From Alphaproteobacteria bacterium (GTDB lineage: Bacteria; Pseudomonadota; Alphaproteobacteria; GCA-2731375): 14,045 nt of DNA. Both the position numbers and the translations under genes were made by a program. Positions 7,948 to 14,045 of this stretch are shown piece after piece. Each line of letters begins with the position of its first letter. Within the stretch, counting starts at the first letter, position 1. The notes under the pieces are model-generated. The model ran no database searches. It was not told the DNA's origin and saw nothing but the letters and a program-made list of their open reading frames with translations. The DNA lies in the NCBI GenBank assembly GCA_030746295.1, contig JASLMY010000125.1, positions 1-14,045 on the forward strand, read 5' to 3'.

Positions 7948-8716
7948 TTTCCTCGCGAGCTTGCTGCTGGCGGTCGGGTTGTTCGCAACGGCGCCAGCGC
8001 GGGCCGAGGCGTTGGTCGTCTACGCCGCCGCCAGCACCACCGAGGTGATGACCGAGATCGGGCGCCGCTTCGAGGCCGAGCACGGCCAGGCGGTACGGCT
8101 CTCCTTCGCCGCCAGCTCGGTCCTGGCCCGGCAGATCGAGCGCGGCGCCCCGGCCGACATCTTCCTCTCCGCCGATGTCGCCTGGATGGACCGGCTGCAA
8201 AGCAAGGGCGCCGTCGTTGCCCGGAGCCGGCGCAATCTGCTGCGCAACAGCTTGGTCCTGATCGGCCACGCGTCGGGCGCGCCCGACGTGGCGCTGAGCG
8301 CCGAGACGCCGCTTGCCCGCATCCTGGGCGATGGCTTCCTCGCGATGGGCGACCCCGCGCACGTTCCGGCCGGTCGCTACGGGCGCCAAGCGCTCCGGCA
8401 CTTCGGGCACTGGTCGTCCTTGAAGGGCCGCCTCGCCTACGCCGCCTCCGTGCGCGAGGCCCTGGCCCTGGTGGCGCGCGGCGAGGCGCCGCTCGGCATC
8501 GCCTATGCGACCGACGTCGCGATCAGCGATCAGGTACGCGTCGTCGCCGCCTTCTCCGAGGCGAGCCACGCCCCGATCGTCTATCCGGTTGCCCTGGTCG
8601 CCGGCGGGCGGCATCCCTCGGCGCTATCCCTTCTCGACTTCCTTGACTCCGATACGGCGAACGAAGTCTATCGGCGTTTCGGCTTCCGCCGTTGGAAGCC
8701 TGCCGGCGACGAGTGA
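7931..8716 (+). CDS. modA: molybdate ABC transporter substrate-binding protein ModA
   Basis: This periplasmic molybdate/tungstate-binding protein has 261 residues. It starts [20 protein letters not shown] and has a signal peptide cleaved after ARA (23-25), then the ModA opening [18 protein letters not shown]. Other family marks are [25 protein letters not shown], the [17 protein letters not shown] segment and [20 protein letters not shown], whose residues line the oxyanion pocket in known ModA structures. The start ATG at 7931 lies inside hisI and has no clear Shine-Dalgarno sequence, which suggests translation coupled to hisI. The intact signal peptide at exactly this ATG fixes the start. 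It is followed 6 bases later by modB. I saw no ModE gene and no molybdenum-cofactor riboswitch near it. Confidence 0.95.
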   Translation: MARIASFLASLLLAVGLFATAPARAEALVVYAAASTTEVMTEIGRRFEAEHGQAVRLSFAASSVLARQIERGAPADIFLSADVAWMDRLQSKGAVVARSRRNLLRNSLVLIGHASGAPDVALSAETPLARILGDGFLAMGDPAHVPAGRYGRQALRHFGHWSSLKGRLAYAASVREALALVARGEAPLGIAYATDVAISDQVRVVAAFSEASHAPIVYPVALVAGGRHPSALSLLDFLDSDTANEVYRRFGFRRWKPAGDE

Positions 8717-8722
8717 GGGCGG

Positions 8723-9409
8723 ATGCTGACCCCCTTCGAGATCGAAGCGCTGTGGCTGTCGCTCAAGGTCGCGACCTGGGCCGTGCTCTGGATTCTACCT
8801 CTCGGCCTCGCCGTCGCCTGGCTGCTGGCGAGATGCCGCTTCCCCGGCAAGAGCCTGGTCGACGGCCTGGTGCATCTGCCGTTGGTGATCCCGCCGGTGG
8901 TGATTGGCTATCTGTTGCTCGTCGCACTCGGACGCAACGGGATCGTCGGCGCCTGGCTTCACGAGCATCTCGGGCTGACGCTCGTCTTCACTTGGCGCGG
9001 CGCGGCCGTGGCCGCCGGCGTCATGGCCTTTCCGCTGATGGTCCGAACCATTCGGCTGTCGCTCGAAAGCATGGACCGACGCCTGGAGACGGCGGCGCGG
9101 ACTCTCGGCGCCCGGCCCTTCGACGTCTTTTTGACCGTGACCCTGCCCTTGATTTCGCCCGGCATCGTCGCTGGCGTTATCCTCTCCTTCGCCCGTTGTC
9201 TCGGCGAGTTCGGGGCCACCATCACCTTCGCTTCCAACGTGCCGGGCGAGACGCGGACCTTGCCGCTGGCGATCTACTCGGCCCTGCAGACGCCAGGCGG
9301 CGAAGCGGCGGTGACGCGGCTTGCCGTCATCGCCGTCGTCGTCGCGGTGATCGCGCTCGCCGCTTCGGAGATCCTGGCCCGGCGGCTGGCCCGGCGGATC
9401 GAGGCCTAG
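8723..9409 (+). CDS. modB: molybdate ABC transporter permease ModB
   Basis: ModB is the inner-membrane channel subunit for molybdate import. It has 228 residues and about five to six membrane helices (for example 16-35, 50-69, 92-107, 143-160 and 198-216). The ATPase-docking EAA loop reads ETAARTLGARPFDVFLTVTLP from E122. The following GEFGATITF (161-169) and NVPGETRTLPLAIYSALQ are near-diagnostic of ModB. The ATG at 8723 has GAGGG just upstream, overlapping the end of modA. The stop is 3 bases before the modC ATG. Full length with no internal oddities. Confidence 0.95.
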   Translation: MLTPFEIEALWLSLKVATWAVLWILPLGLAVAWLLARCRFPGKSLVDGLVHLPLVIPPVVIGYLLLVALGRNGIVGAWLHEHLGLTLVFTWRGAAVAAGVMAFPLMVRTIRLSLESMDRRLETAARTLGARPFDVFLTVTLPLISPGIVAGVILSFARCLGEFGATITFASNVPGETRTLPLAIYSALQTPGGEAAVTRLAVIAVVVAVIALAASEILARRLARRIEA

Positions 9410-9412
9410 GCG

Positions 9413-10513
9413 ATGCTCGAGGTCGCCCTCCAGGGACGCCAGGGCGATCTCGCCATCGACGTCGCCTTCGCCGCCGACCGGGGGGTCACCGCCCTCTTCG
9501 GACGCTCCGGCGCCGGCAAGACCAGCATCGTCGAAATGCTGGCGGGCCTCAGGGCGCCGAGCAGCGGCCGGGTCCACTTGGATGGCGAGACGCTCTACGA
9601 CTCCGAAGCCGGGATCGATTTGGCGCCCGAGCGCCGCGGCCTCGGCTACGTCTTCCAAGAGGCCCGCCTGTTCCCGCACCTGACGGTGGCCGGCAACCTG
9701 AGCTACGGCTACCGGCGCACCAAGGCGAGCCAGCGCCAGGTCGGCTTCGACGAGGTGGTCGGGTTGCTGGAACTCGGCTCGCTGCTCGGCCGACGGCCCC
9801 GCACTCTGTCGGGCGGCGAGCGCCAGCGCGTCGCCATCGGCCGGGCGCTCTTGGCCGGTCCGCGGCTGTTGTTGATGGACGAGCCGCTCGCCAACCTGGA
9901 CCAGACCCTGCGCCAAGAGCTGCTGCCCTTCATCGAGCGGCTGGGCGGCGAGCTCGACATCGCCATCGTCTACGTCAGCCACAGCATGGACGAGATCCTG
10001 CGCCTCGCCGACACGCTGGTGTTGGTCTCCGACGGGCGGATCGTCGCCGTCGGTGCGGTCGAGGAGCTGCTGGCCCGGCTCGACCTGGCGCCGGAGACCG
10101 GGCGCTGGGAAGCGGGTGCCGCCTTCCAGGCCGAAGTGGCGGCGCATGACGACGGCCACCGTCTGACCCGCCTCGCCTTCGCCGGCGGCACGCTTTGGGT
10201 CGGACGGTTGGACCTGGCGCCGGGGGCACGGCTCAGGGTCCGCATTCGGGCCCGCGACGTCAGCCTCTCGCTCATAGCGCCCCAGCAGACCAGCGTCCTC
10301 AACGTCTTTCCCGGCACCGTCATCGAGATCGGCGAGGACGAGGGCCCGCAGGTCGACGTCCTGATCGACATCGGCGACCGGCTTTGGGCCCGGATCACCC
10401 GGCGCTCGCTGCACGAGCTCGGCATCGCACCCGGCACCCCGGTCCACGCCATGGTCAAGGCGGTCGCCATCGACCGGCATAGCCTCGGCGGCCGCGGCCG
10501 GACCGCCCGCTGA
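9413..10513 (+). CDS. modC: molybdate ABC transporter ATP-binding protein ModC
   Basis: ModC is the ATPase that powers molybdate import through ModB. In its 366 residues the nucleotide-binding domain (1-230) has Walker A GRSGAGKTS (30-38), VFQEARLFPHLTV (80-92), signature TLSGGERQ (131-138), Walker B LLLMDE (152-157), D-loop LANLD and switch H190. The C-terminal part (about 293-352) is a Mop-type oxyanion-binding domain, TSVLNVFPGTVIEI through VKAVAI, which in characterised ModC proteins binds molybdate and mediates trans-inhibition. This is the full ModC architecture and separates it from other ABC ATPases. The start follows the modB stop by 3 bases, so it is coupled. It is the last gene of metC-hisI-modABC. 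No clear intrinsic terminator follows it; the next 135 bases hold an FNR-type box instead. Confidence 0.94.
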   Translation: MLEVALQGRQGDLAIDVAFAADRGVTALFGRSGAGKTSIVEMLAGLRAPSSGRVHLDGETLYDSEAGIDLAPERRGLGYVFQEARLFPHLTVAGNLSYGYRRTKASQRQVGFDEVVGLLELGSLLGRRPRTLSGGERQRVAIGRALLAGPRLLLMDEPLANLDQTLRQELLPFIERLGGELDIAIVYVSHSMDEILRLADTLVLVSDGRIVAVGAVEELLARLDLAPETGRWEAGAAFQAEVAAHDDGHRLTRLAFAGGTLWVGRLDLAPGARLRVRIRARDVSLSLIAPQQTSVLNVFPGTVIEIGEDEGPQVDVLIDIGDRLWARITRRSLHELGIAPGTPVHAMVKAVAIDRHSLGGRGRTAR

Positions 10514-10549
10514 CCACGACCTCGCTCGCCTGCCGAGCCCCGGCCCCAA

Positions 10550-10563
10550 TTGATTTCAATCAA
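10550..10563 (+). promoter_or_regulatory. perfect FNR/FixK/DNR-type binding box
   Basis: The sequence TTGAT-TTCA-ATCAA is a perfect match to the TTGAT-N4-ATCAA consensus of the CRP/FNR superfamily regulators FNR, FnrN, FixK and DNR. The flanking A and T (10549, 10564) extend the palindrome to 7 bp per arm around a 2-base centre. It is an A/T-rich island in otherwise GC-rich DNA. It lies in the only gap between modC and the monooxygenase operon, centred 92 bases before the ATG at 10649, with a -10 element suitably placed downstream. The regulator is not encoded in this window; which family member binds is inference. Confidence 0.75.
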
Positions 10564-10586
10564 TCAGCAATCCGGGCAGACTGGCG

Positions 10587-10592
10587 GATAAT
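10587..10592 (+). promoter_or_regulatory. -10 element of the putative FNR-activated promoter
   Basis: GATAAT matches the TATAAT consensus at five of six bases and lies 23 bases after the FNR-type box. With a start point near 10599 the box centre falls at about -42, within one base of the -41.5 placing of class II FNR-dependent promoters. No -35 hexamer is apparent other than the box itself, as expected for an activator-dependent promoter. Confidence 0.55.
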
Positions 10593-10648
10593 AATCCGCG
10601 AAGTCCGTCGGCAGCGGCACGACGGGCAGAAAAACGAAGGAGAGCGGG

Positions 10649-11725
10649 ATGAAATTCGGTTTGTTCTATTTGTTCAGCGATTTTGGAAACATACCGCAGC
10701 AGCAGATCTACGCCGAGGTCTTGGACGAGATCGAGCATGCCGAGAGCCTGGGCTTCGAATCCGTCTGGCTGCCCGAGCATCATTTCGCGATCTACGGCAT
10801 GCTGGGCAATCCGCTGGTGATGGCGGCGGCGGTGGCGCAGCGCACCAAGAAGATGAAGATCGGCACCGCCGTAGTGCTGCTGCCCTTTCAGCATCCGATG
10901 CGACTCGCCGAGGACGCGGCGCTCGTCGACACCATGAGCGGCGGCCGCCTGCTGCTCGGCGTCGGGCGCGGCTACCAGCCGATCGAATTCCATGGCTTCG
11001 GCGTCGACCAGGGCAAGTCCTCGGCCATGTTCGAGGAGAGCTTCCAGATTCTGAAGGACGTCTTGAGCGGCAAGAAGGTGCAGCTCGACGGCGAGTTCTG
11101 GAAGATCGAAGAGCCGATCGAGGTCTTCCCCAAGCCGCTGCAACTGCCGCCGCCCTTATACTTGGCGAGTGTCAGCAGCCGCAGCATCGAGGTCGCCGCC
11201 CGACATGGGATCTCGCTCCTGCGGGCACCGCAGTTCTCCAACCTCGACACGGTCAACGCGGCCTTCGACGAATACACGGGCAAGCTGGTGGAATACGGCC
11301 ACGACCCCAATACGCTCGACCAGCCGCTCTCGATCCGGGTCTTTGTCGCGCCGACCAACGAAGAGGCCAAGGCCGAGGCCGAGCACGCCCTCTGGTTCTA
11401 CCACCTGCTTGCAAAGCTGGTGCCGGGCGCGCCCGGCCGCGAGGCGGTGCCGGCCGGCTACGAGGACTATCCCTTCGACCCGGCGGCCCTGTCCGGCCTC
11501 ACCGTCGACGACGTCTGGGATCGGGGCACCGCCTTCGGCACGCCCGAGCGGGTCACCGAGATCTTGAAGACCTACATGCACAAGACCGGCTCGCGTCACC
11601 TGATCTGCCAGATGCGGATCGGCGGCCTGGAGCACGACAAGGTGATGCGCTCGATGGAGCTTTTCACCAACGAGGTGATGCCGGCGCTGAGAGAGGAGGA
11701 GGCCCGCTTGGCCGCGGCCGAGTAG
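10649..11725 (+). CDS. LuxA-like LLM-class flavin-dependent monooxygenase
   Basis: A 358-residue TIM-barrel flavin oxidoreductase of the bacterial luciferase superfamily. It uses reduced flavin from a partner reductase and O2 to oxygenate an organic substrate. It opens MKFGLFYLF and has LGFESVWLPEHHF (34-46), GMLGNPLVMAAA, IGTAVVLLPFQHPMRLAED and GGRLLLGVGRGY. The EHH at 43-45 sits at the same numbering as in LuxA as I recall it, including the catalytic His44. LuxA's reactive Cys106 is Gly106 here. The closing KVMRSMELFTNEVMPAL is also LuxA-like. No LuxB or LuxCDE is nearby, so light emission is not suggested. AAGGAG lies 6 bases before the ATG. It is first in a four-gene operon under an FNR-type promoter, followed 22 bases later by an AspDH-family gene. 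The substrate is unknown and no flavin reductase lies in the window. Confidence 0.9.
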   Translation: MKFGLFYLFSDFGNIPQQQIYAEVLDEIEHAESLGFESVWLPEHHFAIYGMLGNPLVMAAAVAQRTKKMKIGTAVVLLPFQHPMRLAEDAALVDTMSGGRLLLGVGRGYQPIEFHGFGVDQGKSSAMFEESFQILKDVLSGKKVQLDGEFWKIEEPIEVFPKPLQLPPPLYLASVSSRSIEVAARHGISLLRAPQFSNLDTVNAAFDEYTGKLVEYGHDPNTLDQPLSIRVFVAPTNEEAKAEAEHALWFYHLLAKLVPGAPGREAVPAGYEDYPFDPAALSGLTVDDVWDRGTAFGTPERVTEILKTYMHKTGSRHLICQMRIGGLEHDKVMRSMELFTNEVMPALREEEARLAAAE

Positions 11726-11747
11726 GCGGTTCCCGAACCCGAGGCCG

Positions 11748-12551
11748 ATGGCACTGAAGGTCGGATTGATCGGTTGCGGCGCCATCGGCGGGCCGGTGCT
11801 GGCGGCACTCGACGCCGGCGAGGTGCCGGGCGCGGCTTGCGTCGCGGTGCTGGTGCGCCGGCCACGCCAGGGTGCCGAAGCCGACCCGCGCCTCGTCACC
11901 GAGGCCGACGCCTTCTTTGCCCAAGCGCCGGAATTGATCGTCGAATGCGCCGGCCACGAGGCGTTGCGCCAATACGGTCCCGCGGTCGCGACCCGAGGTA
12001 CCGATCTCATGATCACCTCGATGGGGGCCTTCTCGGATGCGACGCTGCTGGCCGAGATGGAGGATCGAGCGAGGGCGTCGGGCTGCAAGCTCATCCTGCT
12101 GTCGGCCAGTATCGGCGCCCTCGACGCCCTGACCGCGGCGCGCGAGGGCGGCCTCGATGCCGTCACCGTCACCGTCAACTCGCCGCCGGCGGCACTCGCC
12201 GAGTCGCCTGCGGGAGAGTTGCTCGACCTCGACGCGCTTTCGGAACCGACGGTCGTCTACCGGGGCCCGGTGCGTGAGGGCGCCCGGCTCTATCCGAAGA
12301 ACGTCAACGCCTCCGCCGCGGTGGCATTGGCGGGGCTGGGCCTGGACCGGACCGAGCTCGTGATCCGGGCCGATCCCGAGCCGACGTCGCACAAGTTCTC
12401 GGTCAGCGCCACCGGGGCCTTCGGGCGCTTCCATTTCGATTGCGAGTTCACCATCGACGAGGCGAGCCGGACCAAGATCGCCAAGATCATCCCGATGGCG
12501 GTGATCAAGTCGATCCGCCACTACGCCGGCCACCTCGCCATCGGCGCTTGA
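11748..12551 (+). CDS. aspartate dehydrogenase family protein (NadX/DUF108-like)
   Basis: A 267-residue NAD(P)-dependent dehydrogenase. It has an N-terminal Rossmann domain with GLIGCGAIGGPVL (6-18; GCGAIG at 9-14) and the AspDH catalytic part: GALDALTAAR (123-132), LYPKNVNASAAVALAGLGLD (181-200), IRADP (206-210), then SHKFSVSATGAFGRFHF with the likely catalytic H215. Characterised members interconvert L-aspartate with iminoaspartate, feeding NadA in NAD synthesis, or act in catabolism. The C-terminal NPxTS-type motif I associate with classical NadX is not evident (here SRTKIAKIIPM), so the substrate may differ. It lies between two luciferase-like monooxygenase genes and has no nadA or nadC neighbour, which favours a catabolic or specialised role. 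The gap from the first monooxygenase gene is 22 bases; the ribosome site is weak (GAGG about 5 bases before ATG). Confidence 0.85.
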   Translation: MALKVGLIGCGAIGGPVLAALDAGEVPGAACVAVLVRRPRQGAEADPRLVTEADAFFAQAPELIVECAGHEALRQYGPAVATRGTDLMITSMGAFSDATLLAEMEDRARASGCKLILLSASIGALDALTAAREGGLDAVTVTVNSPPAALAESPAGELLDLDALSEPTVVYRGPVREGARLYPKNVNASAAVALAGLGLDRTELVIRADPEPTSHKFSVSATGAFGRFHFDCEFTIDEASRTKIAKIIPMAVIKSIRHYAGHLAIGA

Positions 12552-12574
12552 GATGTTCGCTGCCGTGCTAGGAT
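12548..12574 (+). promoter_or_regulatory. possible internal promoter before the second LLM gene
   Basis: TTGAGA (12548-12553) overlaps the stop of the AspDH-family gene and is followed after 15 bases by TAGGAT (12569-12574), which is preceded by an extended -10 TGC. Both hexamers fit consensus moderately, but the spacer is short. It could give separate expression of the last two genes; it may also be chance. Confidence 0.3.
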
Positions 12575-12604
12575 GTGCCCTTCGCCATCGAGGGGAGGAC
12601 GAGC

Positions 12605-13663
12605 ATGGACTTCGCGATCGCGCTGCCGACGCCGGCGGATTCCTGGAAGGCGGTCGCGCGGGCCGAGCAACTGGGCTTTGCCGCCGCCTGGTTCTATGAC
12701 ACCCAGCTGTTGTCGGCCGACCTCTTCGTCGGCATGGCGGCGGCGGCGATGAAGACCTCGAGGATCCGGCTCGGCACCGGCGTCCTGATCCCCAGCAACC
12801 GGATCGCACCCGTCGCCGCCAATGCGCTCGCCAGCCTCAACGCGCTGGCGCCAGGCCGCATCGACTTCGGCGTCGGCACCGGCTTCACGGGCCGGATGAC
12901 GATGGGGCTCGGCGCCATGCGGCTGGCCGACATGGCGGAATACATCCGCATCGTCTATGGCCTGCTCGGCCGCGAGACCGTGACCTGGGAGTTCGAGGCC
13001 AAGGCGCGCAAGATCCGCTTCCTCAACCCCGACCTCGGCCTGATCAACACCGAGGACCCGATCCCCCTGCACATCTCGGCCTTCGGGCCCAAGTCGCGAC
13101 GGCTGACGGCCTCGCTCGGTGCCGGCTGGCTCAACTTCTACCGCGACCTGCTGACGGCGACCCGGGGCATTGAGGACATGCAGGCCGCCTGGGGCGAGGC
13201 CGGGCGCGAGCGCGACGACCTCGAATGCACCGTCTTCGCGCTCGGCTGCGTGCTGGCCGAGGGCGAGGCCTACGACGGCGATCGGGCGATGGCGCAGGCG
13301 GGGCCGGTCGCCGCGGTCAACCTGCACCGCTCCATCGAGGGCGGCATCGATATCGACCATCTGCCGGCCGAGACGCAAGACCTCTTCCGCGGCTTCCGCG
13401 AGCTCTACGAGAGCTACGAGCCCGAAGACGCCCGCTACTTGAGCCTGCACCGCGGCCATCTGATGTTCGTGCGCGAGGACGAGAAGCCCTACGTCACCGC
13501 CGAGCTGATCCGCAGCCGCACGCTGATCGGCACCGTCAACGAGCTTCGCGATACCATCCGCCAGTTGGAGGAAATCGGCTACCGGCAGCTCGCGGTCCAA
13601 TTGGTGCCGGGGCACGAGATGGCGGCGCTCGACGACTGGGCCCGGGTCTTCGACGGGCTCTGA
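12605..13663 (+). CDS. LLM-class flavin-dependent oxidoreductase (MER/F420-type branch)
   Basis: The 352-residue product is a second luciferase-superfamily barrel protein, clearly of a different subgroup from the one at 10649. It starts MDFAIALPTPADSWKAVARAEQLGFAAAWFYD and has RIRLGTGVLIPSNRIAPVAANALASLNALAPGRIDFGVGTGF (53-94), then PIPLHISAFGPKSRRLTASLGAGW (152-175) and a closing GTVNELRDTIRQLEEIGYRQLAVQ. This pattern is seen in methylenetetrahydromethanopterin-reductase-like and F420- or FMN-dependent members. The cofactor cannot be decided from sequence by eye. The ATG at 12605 has GGGGAGGA about 7 bases upstream, a strong ribosome site; an upstream in-frame start at 12575 is less likely. 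It is third in the operon, 53 bases after the AspDH-family gene. It may act on a product or analogue of the first monooxygenase's substrate; that is inference. Confidence 0.9.
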   Translation: MDFAIALPTPADSWKAVARAEQLGFAAAWFYDTQLLSADLFVGMAAAAMKTSRIRLGTGVLIPSNRIAPVAANALASLNALAPGRIDFGVGTGFTGRMTMGLGAMRLADMAEYIRIVYGLLGRETVTWEFEAKARKIRFLNPDLGLINTEDPIPLHISAFGPKSRRLTASLGAGWLNFYRDLLTATRGIEDMQAAWGEAGRERDDLECTVFALGCVLAEGEAYDGDRAMAQAGPVAAVNLHRSIEGGIDIDHLPAETQDLFRGFRELYESYEPEDARYLSLHRGHLMFVREDEKPYVTAELIRSRTLIGTVNELRDTIRQLEEIGYRQLAVQLVPGHEMAALDDWARVFDGL

Positions 13664-13703
13664 GGGAACCGGAGCGGCAACGGCGTCAGCGAAGGGGAAT
13701 GGG

Positions 13704-14021
13704 ATGATCGCGGTGATTTTCCAGGTCGAGGCGAACGAAGGCCGGGCACAGGACTATTTCGACGCCGCGGCGGCCCTAAAAGCGGAGGTCGAGCTGATCG
13801 ACGGCTTCATCTCGGTCGAGCGTTTCGAGAGCCTCGCCACCCCCGGCAAATACGTCTCGCTGTCGTTCTGGCGCGACGAGGCGGCGGTGCAAGCCTGGCG
13901 CGAGCACATGGGCCATCGCGCCGTGCAGGAGCAGGGCAAGGCCGGGATCTTCAAGGACTTCCGGATCTCGGTCGCCGAGGTGCTGCGCGACTACACCCTG
14001 GCGGACCGCATCACCGACTAG
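13704..14021 (+). CDS. antibiotic biosynthesis monooxygenase (ABM) domain protein
   Basis: A 105-residue single-domain protein of the ABM ferredoxin-like fold, normally a dimer. The start MIAVIFQVEANEGRAQDYFDAAAALKAE, the middle IDGFISVERFESLATPGKYVSLSFWRDEAAVQAWR (32-66) and the HRAVQEQGK segment (71-79) are typical of small stand-alone ABM proteins. Members include cofactor-free quinol oxygenases, haem-degrading enzymes and proteins of unknown role, so the reaction cannot be named. The ribosome site is AGGGG about 7 bases upstream. It is last in the four-gene operon, 40 bases after the second LLM gene. A 16-bp perfect palindrome begins 7 bases after its stop. The context suggests it works with the two flavin enzymes, for example on an unstable or quinone-like intermediate. 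Confidence 0.9.
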   Translation: MIAVIFQVEANEGRAQDYFDAAAALKAEVELIDGFISVERFESLATPGKYVSLSFWRDEAAVQAWREHMGHRAVQEQGKAGIFKDFRISVAEVLRDYTLADRITD

Positions 14022-14027
14022 AGCATC

Positions 14028-14043
14028 TTCGACGTACGTCGAA
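14028..14043. repeat. 16-bp perfect palindrome after the last gene, possible terminator
   Basis: TTCGACGTACGTCGAA is its own reverse complement. In RNA it would form a 6-bp stem with a GUAC loop just after the operon's last stop codon. The window ends two T residues later, so whether a T-run (terminator) follows cannot be seen. A longer intergenic repeat element is equally possible. Confidence 0.5.
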
Positions 14044-14045
14044 TT

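Noticed and set aside
7931..10513. Sulfate, phosphate or iron ABC transporter instead of molybdate
   Set aside because: ModA motifs, the ModB GEFGATI...TLPLAIY signature and the Mop domain at the ModC C-terminus agree on molybdate/tungstate.
8795..10549. Long open frame on the minus strand across modB and modC (about 584 codons)
   Set aside because: It is antisense to well-supported mod genes and its product is compositionally biased with no recognisable motif.
10649..14021. A bioluminescence (lux) operon
   Set aside because: Only one LuxA-like gene is present, with Cys106 replaced. There is no LuxB and no LuxC, LuxD or LuxE, and the other LLM protein is of a different branch.
1..14045. Mobile elements, tRNA genes, CRISPR arrays, prophage or toxin-antitoxin genes
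   Set aside because: No transposase or integrase motifs, terminal repeats, regularly spaced repeats or tRNA-like cloverleaf were seen; gene order and composition look like ordinary chromosome.

Overview
The window is high-GC bacterial DNA and almost wholly coding. Gene content points to an alphaproteobacterium, most likely of the Rhodospirillales type. The evidence is a complete AapJQMP general L-amino-acid ABC transporter (a hallmark of that class), a proteobacterial-type cystathionine beta-lyase divergent from it, and strong G/C preference at third codon positions. The species cannot be named from the sequence.

Layout. (1) 1-1285, plus strand: the 3' part of an unrecognised small reading frame, then a 325-residue protein made of two GNAT acetyltransferase domains in tandem. 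(2) 1312-5775, minus strand: the aap operon, transcribed aapJ-aapQ-aapM-aapP. A long perfect stem-loop lies between the binding-protein gene aapJ and the membrane genes. A 72-residue secreted or anchored small protein (5920-6138) lies upstream on the same strand. (3) 6326-10513, plus strand: a tightly packed run metC-hisI-modA-modB-modC. The hisI and modA genes overlap, so methionine, histidine and molybdate-uptake functions probably share transcripts. (4) 10649-14021, plus strand: four genes in one direction. They encode a LuxA-like flavin monooxygenase, an aspartate-dehydrogenase-family (NadX/DUF108) protein, a second and different luciferase-like oxidoreductase, and an ABM-fold small monooxygenase or accessory protein.

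The most notable signal is upstream of block 4. A perfect FNR/FixK/DNR-type box (TTGAT-N4-ATCAA, 10550-10563) sits in the 135-bp gap after modC. A good -10 element (GATAAT, 10587-10592) lies 23 bp downstream, which is close to the geometry of a class II FNR-activated promoter. This suggests an oxygen- or nitric-oxide-responsive operon whose enzymes look like O2/flavin chemistry coupled to an amino-acid-type dehydrogenase. I do not recognise it as a described pathway.

How the parts work together: Aap imports amino acids from the periplasm. MetC makes homocysteine for methionine synthesis. HisI performs the third step of histidine synthesis. ModABC imports molybdate for molybdenum cofactor enzymes. 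The last operon is probably catabolic or redox-related, with unknown substrate. No RNA genes, mobile elements, CRISPR arrays or origins were seen. No stretch longer than 300 bases lacks a gene.
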